Positions 1-9,569 of a DNA stretch of 64,000 nucleotides are shown here, piece after piece; the stretch's first letter is position 1, and the number at the start of each line of letters is the position of its first letter. Made by a program: the position numbers and the translations under genes. Origin of the DNA: Caprella mutica (lineage: Eukaryota > Arthropoda > Malacostraca > Amphipoda > Caprellidae); the NCBI GenBank assembly GCA_947561585.1, contig CANNZV010000122.1, positions 62,001-126,000 of the forward strand, read 5' to 3'. The notes under the pieces are model-generated. The model had not been told where the DNA came from. It searched no databases and saw only the letters and a list, made by a program, of their open reading frames with translations.

Positions 1-1341
1 GTACATCGCCTCTTGTTCTGGAATATCATTCAGTCTTGAAAGTGGTGCATAAGCTAAACCTTTATTTCCTCTACCTGGATAAATAATTTCAATATTTTCA
101 AGCGTTACATTTTCGACAGGATGCCCTGGCAAACCCGTGATCGAAGATGGAAATACATTATGGAAAAATGGTAACTCTGGCCCTCGAATATCATAAGTAT
201 AATCAGGACGTTCAAATGCAATTTCCACTTTCATATTTTTTATCAAAACATTTTTTAGTGTTCCAGCGCCTTCTGTTTTTTTCCTTTTACGATTTCCTAA
301 TCGGATAAAAATCGCATTTCCCGTATTGACTGCATCAATATCATTGATTACAATATTTTCCAAAAAACCACCATCAACAGATTCAATCGCTACAGCAGAT
401 CGAAATGTATCATAAACTTTGATGTGTTCGATAGTTACATTTTTAAATCCACCACGCGACATCGTACCAAATTTTATAGCACTCGCACTTGAACGAACTT
501 TACAATTCGCAATATAAATGCTATCGCAAAAATGAGTAAAAGAATGTGACTTCAAACAAATCCCATCATCCGCAGAATCAATATCACAATTGGTGATTCT
601 TACATTTTTACAATCCGAAATATCCATCCCATCATTATTCCAATATGCATCACTTCTTACTCGTACACTATCTATAACAAGATTTACACATTTGTCATAA
701 GTCTGTACCCAACAAGCTGCATTGGTTAGTAAAACATTTTTTACGGTGACATTTTTACAACTTCCAAACTCTATTAATTGTGGTCGTAATCGCTCCTTCG
801 GCCGCATTTCTACAAAATTATAATCTACGCTATCTATTTCCCCTGCATAAAAAAGACTGTCCACATGCAATGATAATTCGCGCCCTTGTCCATTTATTTC
901 TCCATGCCCTGTAACTGAAATATTGTTTTGTCCATTTGCTAAAACTAGTGCTTTCCACCATCTTCTTTTTTGATAATGAATAGGATTAGTTGTTCCGAGA
1001 AGCACCGCCTCTTTTTCCAAATGCAATTCAACATTGGATTTCATCAAGATAGTTCCTGTTACAAATTGACCTTTGGGAATGACGACTCTGCCTCTTCCAT
1101 TTTTATAAGCTGCATCTATCGCAGATTGGATATTTTTAGTGTTGAGCGTTTTGCCATCTGGAATGGCGCCATAGTCAATGATATTAAAATCTTGTGTTAA
1201 AGGTTTATTTTCTTTAGGAAGTGAATGAACAGTTTTTATGGGTTCTTTGGCTATTGTTTTTTCTACGAGTTTATTTTTAGTTGTCGAGCAACTAAAAATA
1301 AAACCTATGAAAAGGAGCAATAAGATATTGGATTTAGTCAT
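1..1341 (-). CDS. GH28-like polygalacturonase, truncated by window edge
   Basis: Open in frame from the ATG at 1341 to base 1, so the C-terminus lies outside the window (447 codons visible). It begins with a lipoprotein signal (hydrophobic stretch then FSCS, lipobox Cys). A mature right-handed beta-helix follows, with repeated short N-V-x-I/V strands. Motifs typical of glycoside hydrolase family 28 are visible: NNDGMDI (the N-x-D box), SADDGICLKS (the DD box) and SASAIKFGT followed by GGF. GH28 enzymes hydrolyse galacturonic acid linkages in pectin or rhamnogalacturonan; the lipobox suggests anchoring to the outer membrane or periplasmic face. The next gene on the same strand is a GH106-like enzyme, consistent with a small pectin-degradation locus. 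The family is confident; the exact substrate is not. Confidence 0.82.
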   Translation of the reverse strand, partial: MTKSNILLLLFIGFIFSCSTTKNKLVEKTIAKEPIKTVHSLPKENKPLTQDFNIIDYGAIPDGKTLNTKNIQSAIDAAYKNGRGRVVIPKGQFVTGTILMKSNVELHLEKEAVLLGTTNPIHYQKRRWWKALVLANGQNNISVTGHGEINGQGRELSLHVDSLFYAGEIDSVDYNFVEMRPKERLRPQLIEFGSCKNVTVKNVLLTNAACWVQTYDKCVNLVIDSVRVRSDAYWNNDGMDISDCKNVRITNCDIDSADDGICLKSHSFTHFCDSIYIANCKVRSSASAIKFGTMSRGGFKNVTIEHIKVYDTFRSAVAIESVDGGFLENIVINDIDAVNTGNAIFIRLGNRKRKKTEGAGTLKNVLIKNMKVEIAFERPDYTYDIRGPELPFFHNVFPSSITGLPGHPVENVTLENIEIIYPGRGNKGLAYAPLSRLNDIPEQEAMY

Positions 1342-1382
1342 TTTTTATTTTTACAAAAAATTAAAAGTTATTTTGAAAAAAC

Positions 1383-1469
1383 GAACCACGAACGCTTCGC
1401 ATGACAAACCACGAGTAATAAGCATTGTGAACCGTGGTTCGTGGTTCGTCAAGCGAAGCGTTCGTGGTT
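1383..1469. repeat. Intergenic long hairpin
   Basis: Arms of about 17-18 bp (1383-1400 and 1453-1469) read GAACCACGAACGCTTCGC and its near-perfect inverse. It lies between the GH106-like stop and the GH28 start. A related hairpin with the same GAACC..CGAAG..CTTC theme occurs at 39391-39490. Confidence 0.8.
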
Positions 1470-1472
1470 AGC

Positions 1473-3482
1473 TCAAAAATGCATTCTCTGCTTCTCTTTC
1501 GGTCGAATAATTGGATCTTTTGGAACAAATGTAATATCCATATTTTCCACTTTACCATTAGGGGATATTTTTAACATCAAAGATTGGTAAGGTTTAAATT
1601 CAAAATTTTGTTGAATCGTTTTTCCATTAATATGAAGTGTCAATTCCTTGAAGTCAGATTTTTCCATAAAGGATTGTCCTGAATAAATTGGGTATTTCAA
1701 TTCCTTGGAAAGTGCTTGCGCTAAAAACAAATAATGAGTTCCATCCTCCTCTACCCTACACCAATATTCAGGCAAGTTATCTCCTTGAATTAATGGTTGA
1801 TGTTGGGCTATTTTTTTAAAGTCATTAGATACATTTTCCAAGGCAGCTAGCTCTTTGAGCATTTTTTCATAATCCGTAGATTTTGTTTGCCCTGGTTGTT
1901 TAGGTAAATTCTTTAAGCAGACAGACAATCCTTTTTTTGCAAATGCTAACACTCGTTTTACGGCTCGAACATCCATATATTTTACATCCATATATAACGT
2001 AGAAAATTCAGCATCTCCAACTACTAGTCTTCTATTTTTAAATTCTGCTAAATCCAAAAAATGTCGATTAATCCACATCGGATGATAGCCTTCTAATTCC
2101 TTTGGTGGAAAAATATATCTTAGTTCATATTCTCCCCAAACCCAAACTCTTCGACGTTCTTTGGGATATGCACCTTGCATCACACCATCTTCATATGGAA
2201 CATAAACCGCAACATCAGAATAGGTTTTTCCTCTTTTTAAAATCTCCGAAACTTTGCCCATATAATTATTGAAGGCTGGTAACTCAGGAGTTAAACTTCC
2301 ACCTGGTCCAAAGTAAGTTGTCGCAAAAAATTCAATACTATCTGATCCAATTGGATTGTAGGGCATACCATGATAAAAGTGATGATTGACACCTTGTGCA
2401 AACATCGCATCGGCAACCATTTTTAAATCCGCAGTTTGTTCTTTACGTAAGTAGGTCGATGGAAATCCATACATGCAAGTAAATGTTTCGCTTGAAACTA
2501 CTCGCTTGGAAGACAAACATGCAGACGAACTTACAACTCGCGAGTAGTTCGGATTATTAAGCATGGATTCTGTTTCTGGAATATCTACAAGCGAGTAAGT
2601 TGTCATTACATCGGTAGGAGCAGCAAGACATTGTACCCGTGACCAGGCTCCCATTTCTTTACATTTTTCAACGTAAGGTTTATAAAAACCATTCGTTACA
2701 TATTCATCCAAATGCAACATGTAATCATAACGAACATCTGGAAAGGAATCCAATCCTTCTTCCATAAATGGAATAATATCATAACCAAATTTTTCTTTAA
2801 AAGTATCTTCAAAACCGTCTGTCCAAATTTTATATCTTGAATTTAATTTGATTTCCCAAGAGTCTGTAAACAATGCGGATTTTGAACCTTTTAATGCATC
2901 TTCCAATGCGCCCTCAATCGGTTCTGCAAATCGTTCAAAAGCCTTTTTATCCAAATGATTAATGACCAACTGAGTGTCAGGCCATGTCCATGCAAAAGTC
3001 AAAGTTTGTCGAAATGAGGTATCTCCATAAACTTTAGTCGTTAACTCTTTTCCAATATTACTTCCTGCCACAGGCCATGCACTTCCGAAGGTAAAATCAC
3101 AGGCCAACCCAATCGAATCTGCGTAGGACTTTGTGTAGGTGACTATCTCTGACCATTCAGGACTCAACCATTTTTGAGCAGTTGTATCCTTTGGATAAAA
3201 ACGATTATATTTTCGTTCATACATTTTTTTATAACGATACAATGGGTACACCCAAGCGATCTCCACACCTCCAAAATTATTTTCTTTTGCCCAATCCAAT
3301 TGATGTTTCACATCTGGCTTTTTGATTTCTGTAGCAAACCACCACCATCGAGTACAAGGGTTGGAGTTTGGGTAAAAAGTAGGATGTATAGATTCGTTTT
3401 TTGTTGTAGAATCATTGTTACAACTGCTACAAGCGATAAGCAATATGCTAATCAATAAAAAATGGAAATTGAATATTTTCAT
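1473..3482 (-). CDS. GH106-like alpha-L-rhamnosidase family protein (lipoprotein)
   Basis: 669 aa. The N-terminus has a hydrophobic signal ending in IACSSC, a lipobox. The mature protein opens with CTRWWWF and then FGGVEIAW; both short motifs are typical of the N-terminal catalytic region of GH106 alpha-L-rhamnosidases, which remove rhamnose from rhamnogalacturonan. A DSWE segment near residue 205 may belong to the active site. At 669 residues it is clearly shorter than the usual 900-1100 aa of the family, so the C-terminal beta-sandwich domains are probably reduced. It lies upstream of the GH28-like gene on the same strand, with about 130 bp and a hairpin between them, so the two may act on the same pectic polymer. 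The family call rests on these motifs only. Confidence 0.62.
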   Translation of the reverse strand: MKIFNFHFLLISILLIACSSCNNDSTTKNESIHPTFYPNSNPCTRWWWFATEIKKPDVKHQLDWAKENNFGGVEIAWVYPLYRYKKMYERKYNRFYPKDTTAQKWLSPEWSEIVTYTKSYADSIGLACDFTFGSAWPVAGSNIGKELTTKVYGDTSFRQTLTFAWTWPDTQLVINHLDKKAFERFAEPIEGALEDALKGSKSALFTDSWEIKLNSRYKIWTDGFEDTFKEKFGYDIIPFMEEGLDSFPDVRYDYMLHLDEYVTNGFYKPYVEKCKEMGAWSRVQCLAAPTDVMTTYSLVDIPETESMLNNPNYSRVVSSSACLSSKRVVSSETFTCMYGFPSTYLRKEQTADLKMVADAMFAQGVNHHFYHGMPYNPIGSDSIEFFATTYFGPGGSLTPELPAFNNYMGKVSEILKRGKTYSDVAVYVPYEDGVMQGAYPKERRRVWVWGEYELRYIFPPKELEGYHPMWINRHFLDLAEFKNRRLVVGDAEFSTLYMDVKYMDVRAVKRVLAFAKKGLSVCLKNLPKQPGQTKSTDYEKMLKELAALENVSNDFKKIAQHQPLIQGDNLPEYWCRVEEDGTHYLFLAQALSKELKYPIYSGQSFMEKSDFKELTLHINGKTIQQNFEFKPYQSLMLKISPNGKVENMDITFVPKDPIIRPKEKQRMHF

Positions 3483-3560
3483 AAAACAAAAATAAATAAT
3501 AGGTGGGTGAAATCACAATGTTAATGGTGCTAGTTTTTGGGGTTTGAGGTTTTGATTTTT

Positions 3561-3890
3561 TATCCACAGACTTACGCAGACTTGATTATGACTTTTTCTT
3601 AGGACGTGTTTAATCCTTTTATTTTTTTCAAAAAAAATCTAAACAATAAAATATCTTCCAAAGAAAAATTAGAAAGTCACACTCGTCTTAAGAAAAAGTC
3701 AGGTTCTTAGTCAAATCCTGTGAATAATAAAAAAGTAGCCATCCCGCACCTTCGATTCCTAAAGGAAAGTCCTCGCTAGTTCAACGGAGCGGGAGGATTT
3801 CCCTTTAGGGATCAGGGTGAGGGATGGCTGCCTCCACAGTATCTGTCTAAGAACCAAAAATCATAATCAAGTCTGCGTAAGTCCGTGGCT
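3561..3890. repeat. Nested inverted-repeat element between genes
   Basis: This 420-bp gene-free gap holds nested hairpins. The outer arms 3561-3591 and 3860-3890 (about 30 bp) pair. A second pair is TGACTTTTTCTTA at 3588 with TAAGAAAAAGTCA near 3690. An inner hairpin spans 3702-3855, running from GGTTCTTAG to CTAAGAACC. The inner hairpin recurs inverted at 5632-5781, and the right outer arm resembles the element at 7079-7180. No ORF is seen. Confidence 0.85.
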
Positions 3891-3903
3891 AAAAAAATCA
3901 AAA

Positions 3904-4878
3904 TCAACTTTGTAACTGAAATGTTATAAATCCATTTTTATCTAAATATTTCACAATACGTCCTTCACTTTCAAGTAAATCAACATAACCCAAAATCATA
4001 AACAGTCCACTAAAATCAGGAGGAAGGTATTGGTAAGGATACATTTTTCGATTGATTTGATAAGCAGTAATATATCCTTCTTTGATACATTCAAAACACT
4101 CTTCTTTACGCATTTGAATCCTTGACAATTGTTTGTCAATCATTTTATTAGCATTGGAAAAAACAGGTCCATGCCCAGGATACACCGTTTCAATATCAAA
4201 AGCTTTTAGTCGTTGAAATGATTCCAATAAGGAGTTCAATGATTTTGTAGGTGCATCGTTTTGATTAGGGTCTGGCATTACAATTGGCATGGGTGCGATC
4301 GGGAGTAACATATCACTTCCGAAAATCCTTTTTTCTTCTTTTTGTAAAAAAACATATTGAGTAAGACTGTGACCTGGAGTATTTAAAACTTCCCAATTGG
4401 TGTTTCCAATCTTTAGAAAATCTCCTTCTTGATAAAAATGAAAACGATCTAATTCTTTAATCGCCCTTCCCATTTTTTCCAACTTAATAAATTCGGCAAT
4501 TTGATTTAAGACCTTCTCTGGAATACCAAGTGTAGAAAAGAGTTTTTTGTTAAATACACCTTGCCTTTTTTTCATTTCATCAAGCTTAGTAAACCAACCT
4601 TTTATTGACTTTGGTACTCTTACTATAGTTTTGGAATTTTCCATAATTTCAGGAAGCAATCCAATGTGGTCACGATGTTCGTGTGTGATAATTACTTGTT
4701 CAATATCTTTGACTTGATAGCCATGTTCTTTTATTTTTTCTTGAAAGATCTTCCAATTTTCATCAGAATAAAGACCACAATCAATAAGGGTTAATTGCTC
4801 TCCAGGAACGAGGTAGCAGTTGACAGTTTGAAACATTATTCCTAGAGGGATTTCAATTCTTATGGGTTCGATTTGCAT
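3904..4878 (-). CDS. MBL-fold metallo-hydrolase
   Basis: 324 aa, no signal peptide, so probably cytoplasmic. The metal-binding signature HEHRDHIG (HxHxDH) lies near residue 67. Downstream are the other beta-lactamase-fold metal ligands, in NTPGHSLT (His) and FGSDM (Asp), and a late PGHGP loop. The layout resembles LACTB2-like or glyoxalase-II-like hydrolases, with a C-terminal helical extension. It sits 18 bp downstream of a NUDIX hydrolase gene on the same strand, so the two are probably co-transcribed. In eukaryotes and some bacteria, NUDT19-like and LACTB2-like proteins belong to acyl-CoA or RNA metabolism, but the substrate here cannot be read from sequence. Confidence 0.85.
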   Translation of the reverse strand: MQIEPIRIEIPLGIMFQTVNCYLVPGEQLTLIDCGLYSDENWKIFQEKIKEHGYQVKDIEQVIITHEHRDHIGLLPEIMENSKTIVRVPKSIKGWFTKLDEMKKRQGVFNKKLFSTLGIPEKVLNQIAEFIKLEKMGRAIKELDRFHFYQEGDFLKIGNTNWEVLNTPGHSLTQYVFLQKEEKRIFGSDMLLPIAPMPIVMPDPNQNDAPTKSLNSLLESFQRLKAFDIETVYPGHGPVFSNANKMIDKQLSRIQMRKEECFECIKEGYITAYQINRKMYPYQYLPPDFSGLFMILGYVDLLESEGRIVKYLDKNGFITFQLQS

Positions 4879-4896
4879 TCTTTTAATTTTATAACA

Positions 4897-5610
4897 TTAT
4901 AAATGCATACCACCATTTACAGGTATTACATCTTCACAATCACTAAATTCAAAATCAAATTCTCCTTTCTTAATATTTAAAGTCATGCGATGTCGTGAAC
5001 CTTTCTCTGCGGAATTGCCTGTTTTATATCCTGCGTCTCCTTGATACATACAATGCCATATGCCATTCTTCATTTCTAATACAGGAAGAATAAAAACAGG
5101 GACAATATCTTTAAGCTGATCGTACACTTCTTTTACTGATTTGCATTTCCTAATCAATTGTAAACTCATAATTGTAGGAGGCATCATCGCTAATCCTCCT
5201 TCTCTTAATTTATCAAGTGCTGCTTGTGGATTTATCCATAAATGCTTTTTGATTTCGCTATCGTCTATTTGGACTTCTGAATTTGCATGATTTACTCCAC
5301 CAAAGAAAAACCATGTGGCATACCTTCTTGGTTCAGCAACAGGAGTCGTCCAATGCCGAAAAAAAATTAGGCTCTCCTGATCTATGTCCAAATTGGATTC
5401 TTCTTTTGTTTCTCGAACGGCGGCAAGTTTTGCAGCAGCTAAATCATCCTTACTTTCTTCCAATTCTGAAGGTTCTATTTTTCCTCCAGGAAACACCCAC
5501 AATCCTCCTGCAAATGCTAATGCCTTATTTCTCTTTAATAATAAAACCTCTAGTTGCCCTTGATGATCTCGAGCAAGCATAATTGTGGAAGCTAATTTAA
5601 TTTTTGTCAT
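4897..5610 (-). CDS. NUDIX hydrolase (NUDT19-like)
   Basis: 237 aa. The Nudix box is visible but stretched: GGKIEPSE, an insertion of about 12 residues, then AAVRETKEESNLD, supplying the REx2EE metal-binding core. An insertion between the first Gly and the REx2EE core is typical of the NUDT19/RP2-like group, whose known members hydrolyse CoA or acyl-CoA diphosphates. The N-terminal ASTIMLARD strand begins the fold, and the GGLWVFPGG turn is canonical. It is first in a two-gene unit with the MBL-fold gene, near a beta-oxidation gene set. A role in acyl-CoA homeostasis is inference only. Confidence 0.83.
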   Translation of the reverse strand: MTKIKLASTIMLARDHQGQLEVLLLKRNKALAFAGGLWVFPGGKIEPSELEESKDDLAAAKLAAVRETKEESNLDIDQESLIFFRHWTTPVAEPRRYATWFFFGGVNHANSEVQIDDSEIKKHLWINPQAALDKLREGGLAMMPPTIMSLQLIRKCKSVKEVYDQLKDIVPVFILPVLEMKNGIWHCMYQGDAGYKTGNSAEKGSRHRMTLNIKKGEFDFEFSDCEDVIPVNGGMHL

Positions 5611-5631
5611 AAATATTAGTTATAAAAAGAT

Positions 5632-5781
5632 TCTTAAATAAATCCTGTGGAGGCATCCATCCCTCACCCTGCCCCTAAAGGGAAATCCTCCCGCTCTGTT
5701 GAACTAGCGAGGGCTTTCCTTTAGGAATCGAAGGTGCGGGATGGTTACTTTTTTATTCTTCACAGGATTTGTCTAAGAACC
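5632..5781. repeat. Hairpin element, inverted copy of the 3702-3855 element
   Basis: About 150 bp, from AATCCTGTGG.. to ..CACAGGATTTGTCTAAGAACC. It matches the reverse complement of 3702-3855 over most of its length, sharing GCGGGATGG, TTTAGGAATCGAAGGTGC and GAACTAGCGAGG. The two copies bracket the NUDIX/MBL gene pair as inverted repeats. Confidence 0.85.
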
Positions 5782-5853
5782 ATTAAAAATTGAACGATGG
5801 TTTATTAGGTTTCAAAAATTTTCGAAATAACTCAACAACCAATAACTTAATAA

Positions 5854-6975
5854 CTACTTCTTCCTTGCAAGTCGATTAATATAATACACATTCAAAGCAT
5901 TAGAATTGGCCTCTACTACATCCAAATATCCATCATTATTTAAATCTGCAAATTGAATATCGTAGGTATCGAATTCTTGTTTACTCATCAATTTCATTTT
6001 AAAGGATTTGCCATTTTCGTTATTTTGGTATAGTCGATTTGACTCACCACTATTTCCGACTAAGATATCAATATCCCCATCATTGTCATAATCAGCTACA
6101 GCTAGTGAAAAAGACGCATCTTGAATAGTATCTAATGCTATCGATTTTTTAAAAGTCATGTCTTTATCTCCAAAATAAATTTGATTGGTTTCGTTGATAT
6201 TTCCAGTAACAATATCTGCCCAACCATCTTGATTAATATCTGCAATGGCAACACTTCTAGTTTCATCTTTTCCTGTTCCAAATGGAATCTTTTTCTCAAA
6301 GTTCATTTGGTCATTTAAGTAAATATAATTTTGTTGTTGATCTCGATTTGCTAAAATTAGATCTTGGTCTCCATCTTTATCGATGTCAAAAATTTCCACA
6401 TCAATGGTTGCATCATTGGATTCTCCAAAGGTTCGAATTTCATCAAAGTTTCCTTTTCCATCATTGATACATATTTCATTAACTTCTCTTCGATTGGTAA
6501 TAAAAATATCTAGATCTCCATCTTTATCCAAATCAGCTAAAGTGATATTTCGAGTATTGGAGTACAATGCTCCAAATGTTTTTCCTTCAGAAAAATTTCC
6601 TTTTCCATCATTGAAAAAAAGTCGATTAGGTGCTTTGTCATTTCCTACCGCAATGTCTAAATCACCATCGCCATCAAGATCACCTACTTCGGAAGCATAA
6701 CTTGTCGATTTATAAAAACCTAAATCATACGATACTGTAAATCCTCCTCTCCCATTATTTAAAAATATTTCATTTGGAGCGACCCAATGTCTTCCGTTAG
6801 CAATGATGATGTCGGTATCTCCATCTTGATCTATGTCACCTGAGGAAATGGAAGCTGTTCGCATTTCTTCTGTCCCAAAAGAAAAACGAGTTCCGTGTGG
6901 ATTTCTAAAATCTATAGTTTGTGAAAATAAATAGAATGGAAATAAAAAAAGGAAAATAGTGATTGTTAAACGCAT
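5854..6975 (-). CDS. Secreted FG-GAP/VCBS repeat protein
   Basis: 373 aa with a Sec signal peptide (MRLTITIFLFLFPFYLFS). The rest is about seven repeats of roughly 45 residues, each with a calcium-binding loop of the DxDxDGxxD type (for example DIDQDGDTDI, DLDGDGDLDI, DLDKDGDLDI, DYDNDGDIDI). This is the FG-GAP/VCBS pattern that folds as a beta-propeller. Such proteins are exported and often bind partners or polysaccharide; no enzyme motif is visible. It has no obvious operon partner and is flanked on both sides by hairpin elements. Confidence 0.88.
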   Translation of the reverse strand: MRLTITIFLFLFPFYLFSQTIDFRNPHGTRFSFGTEEMRTASISSGDIDQDGDTDIIIANGRHWVAPNEIFLNNGRGGFTVSYDLGFYKSTSYASEVGDLDGDGDLDIAVGNDKAPNRLFFNDGKGNFSEGKTFGALYSNTRNITLADLDKDGDLDIFITNRREVNEICINDGKGNFDEIRTFGESNDATIDVEIFDIDKDGDQDLILANRDQQQNYIYLNDQMNFEKKIPFGTGKDETRSVAIADINQDGWADIVTGNINETNQIYFGDKDMTFKKSIALDTIQDASFSLAVADYDNDGDIDILVGNSGESNRLYQNNENGKSFKMKLMSKQEFDTYDIQFADLNNDGYLDVVEANSNALNVYYINRLARKK

Positions 6976-7078
6976 TATATTTTTTTGCCTAAAAATAAAA
7001 AATATAATGCAACTTATGCTTCTAAATGACTGTAGATTTCTAATTGGTGATTAAAGGAATTCCGAAAAATGCATTATG

Positions 7079-7180
7079 ATTTTTAGCCGCAGACTACGCT
7101 GACTTTTTTATAACTTTTTCTATAACGCACTTTTCGGTGGTCATAAAAAAGTCAGCGTAAGTCTGCGGCTAAAAAAAATC
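7079..7180. repeat. Intergenic long hairpin
   Basis: Arms TTTTAGCCGCAGACTACGCT and its inverse (7155-7178) enclose a loop of about 40 bp. The right arm is clearly related to 3861-3893 (GTCWGCGTAAGTCYGYGGCT), so these are two members of one dispersed family. No gene lies between 6976 and 7270. Confidence 0.8.
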
Positions 7181-7270
7181 AAAATATCGATGAAGACTTT
7201 CTTAACTCACTTAATTGGTGATTCATAATTCACACTAATCACGAATTACAAATCACCAATAACTTCATCT

Positions 7271-9556
7271 TTAATTGTATCCTAATTTTGACATTACTTT
7301 TGTCAAAGTATCTTTCTTTAAATCATCAACAGATGCTGCGATACCTATTGAATTTGCATATTCAACTAATTCAGGTTCCAACATTTTTTTAATATCCGTT
7401 GGTGATTTTTTTCCATATTCGTGAATTGATTTTCCAGATTCTGCCAAGGCTCTTAAGCTAGCAGGTACTGTCCATCGCTCTCCAAACCTTTTGGTAAATT
7501 CATCGCAATCTGCTACAAATTCTTTGGCTCCAACGAAGTCGATATAAGATAATGCACCTCCTGTGTAAATTGGGAATCCCCATCCTAAAACAGACCCTAA
7601 ATCACCATCAATCACACTTCGCAAAACACCTTCATCCAAACAACGGAACGCTTCCAATGCTTGTCTATGCATAATCCTTTTAGCTACTGTTTCTTTATCC
7701 AAAGTATCTACATTGGAATTAAAAATAGTTCCTAACTCTGGCCATAGTTTTTTCTTACCTCCTTCTGGGTAATCGTAAAAACCTTTTCCATCTTTTTTAC
7801 TTGTACGTCCATACTCCTTTACCAATTTTTTAGTAATGTTATAACCTCTTTCTTGAGAAGGTAATTTATTTGGAGTAGGGTCACTTTCGTAAACATGTAA
7901 ACTTAATGTTAGGGTCACTTCATCATGAACGGCTAATGGCCCAACTGGCATTCCTTTTTGCTTAGCAACATTTTCAATCATAGCAGCTGGTACGCCTTCT
8001 TCTAACATAAACATTCCTTCACTTACAAATGTCCCAAAGCATCGAGAAGTATAAAATCCACGTTTGTCATTAACTACTATTGGCACTTTTCCTATTGCTA
8101 CTGTATAATCTACGGCAGCTGCAATTGCTTTTTCTTTTGTTTTTTCTCCAACAATAATTTCTACCAATGGCATTTTATCAACAGGAGAGAAAAAGTGAAT
8201 TCCAATAAAATTCTCAGGTCTTTCTGAAGATTCTGCTAACAATGTAATTGGAATCGTAGAAGTATTCGATGCATAAACTTTATCTGCTGCTAAAACAGAT
8301 TCCGTTTGTTTCGTCACTTTGTCCTTCAATTGAGGGTCTTCAAAAACAGCTTCAATTACCAAGTCGCATCCTTCCATTGCACTTGGATCATCTGTTGGGT
8401 GAATTCTAGATAACAATGCTTCTGCTTTTTCTGGAGTGGAACGTTTTCTTGAAATAGCTTTGTCCAAAATCTTTTTTGAATAAGCCTTTCCTCTTTCCGC
8501 GCCTTCAACAGAAATATCTTTTAACACGACTTCCATTCCTACTTTTGCAGAAACATAAGCAATTCCTGCTCCCATCATTCCTGCTCCTAAAATTCCTAAT
8601 TTCTTTACTTCATATTGAGGCTCATTCTTCGGTCTTGCTTTTCCTTTTCGTGCTTTTTGCATTTCGATAAAGCCAGTACGAATCATGTTTTTCGCTTCCT
8701 TACTTGAAACTGCTTTTGTAAAATATCGTGCTTCTATTTCAAGTGCACGATCAAAATTAACTTGTAAACCATCATGAACAATGCTTAAAATATATTGAGC
8801 AGATGGATAATTACCATGAGTCTTTTTTCGAACATTTCCTATTGCGCCCATCATAGTTTGCGCACCTACTGGGCTCATCAATCCACCACCTGGAATTCTA
8901 TGTTTTTTATTATCCCAAGGTTGTACTGGATTCGGGTTTTCCAAAATCCATTTTTTAGCTGCTGCCATTAATGCTTCTGGCGAATCTACCAATTCATTAA
9001 CTAAACCATCTTTGAATGCTTTTTCAGGACGCGCTTGAGTACCTTGAAGCAAGTAGGTTAATCCTTTTTGTATTCCAGTTAAATAAGGAGTTTTAGCTAC
9101 ACCTCCACCGCCTGGCAATAGGCCTACATTGACTTCAGGAAAACCAATTTTTATTTTTGGACTATTGATTACAATCCGATGATGGCACGTCAAACAAAGT
9201 TCAAAACCTCCTCCCATTGCTGTTCCATTGATAGCTGCGACAAATGGTTTTCCACCTGTTTCAATTCTACGGAATCCTTGATGCATCTGCATGATTCCTT
9301 CAAATTGAGCTTGTGCATCACCACCCATATTTTTCAATTCACGCAAATCGGCTCCTGGCATAAACATACTTCTACCTGAAGTAAGGATCACTCCTTTGAT
9401 ACTATCATCTGCAATTGCTTGGTGGGCAACTTTTATATATTCATTAATGAATGCTGTGCTGAATAGGTTGGTAGGATTGTTAACTTGATCGATTGTAAAA
9501 ATCCCAATTCCGTCTTCAACTTTAAAATCAAATAATTCGTTTTTAATATTTTCCAT
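7271..9556 (-). CDS. fadJ: Bifunctional enoyl-CoA hydratase / 3-hydroxyacyl-CoA dehydrogenase
   Basis: 761 aa. Residues 1 to about 200 form a crotonase domain, with the oxyanion-hole motif AINGTAMGGGFELCL and the following NVGLLPGGGG loop. From about residue 315 a Rossmann domain starts with LGILGAGMMGAGIAYVSAK, the GxGxxG NAD site. Next comes the 3-hydroxyacyl-CoA dehydrogenase catalytic region (FIGIHFFSPVDKMPLVEI, with the His dyad) and the two C-terminal helical domains. It catalyses hydration of trans-2-enoyl-CoA and NAD-dependent oxidation of the 3-hydroxyacyl-CoA in fatty acid beta-oxidation. A thiolase lies upstream on the same strand, so together they complete the cycle. The length fits the FadB/FadJ family; the symbol is by family, not by orthology. 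Confidence 0.92.
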   Translation of the reverse strand: MENIKNELFDFKVEDGIGIFTIDQVNNPTNLFSTAFINEYIKVAHQAIADDSIKGVILTSGRSMFMPGADLRELKNMGGDAQAQFEGIMQMHQGFRRIETGGKPFVAAINGTAMGGGFELCLTCHHRIVINSPKIKIGFPEVNVGLLPGGGGVAKTPYLTGIQKGLTYLLQGTQARPEKAFKDGLVNELVDSPEALMAAAKKWILENPNPVQPWDNKKHRIPGGGLMSPVGAQTMMGAIGNVRKKTHGNYPSAQYILSIVHDGLQVNFDRALEIEARYFTKAVSSKEAKNMIRTGFIEMQKARKGKARPKNEPQYEVKKLGILGAGMMGAGIAYVSAKVGMEVVLKDISVEGAERGKAYSKKILDKAISRKRSTPEKAEALLSRIHPTDDPSAMEGCDLVIEAVFEDPQLKDKVTKQTESVLAADKVYASNTSTIPITLLAESSERPENFIGIHFFSPVDKMPLVEIIVGEKTKEKAIAAAVDYTVAIGKVPIVVNDKRGFYTSRCFGTFVSEGMFMLEEGVPAAMIENVAKQKGMPVGPLAVHDEVTLTLSLHVYESDPTPNKLPSQERGYNITKKLVKEYGRTSKKDGKGFYDYPEGGKKKLWPELGTIFNSNVDTLDKETVAKRIMHRQALEAFRCLDEGVLRSVIDGDLGSVLGWGFPIYTGGALSYIDFVGAKEFVADCDEFTKRFGERWTVPASLRALAESGKSIHEYGKKSPTDIKKMLEPELVEYANSIGIAASVDDLKKDTLTKVMSKLGYN

Positions 9557-9569
9557 TTATCTTTTTTTA

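Noticed and set aside
1361..1558. Small ORFs over the 1383-1469 hairpin
   Set aside because: Coding potential arises from the inverted repeat, and they overlap the end of the GH106-like gene.
3174..3458. Plus-strand ORF opposite the GH106-like gene
   Set aside because: It is a shadow of the minus-strand gene, with no independent start signals or domain pattern.
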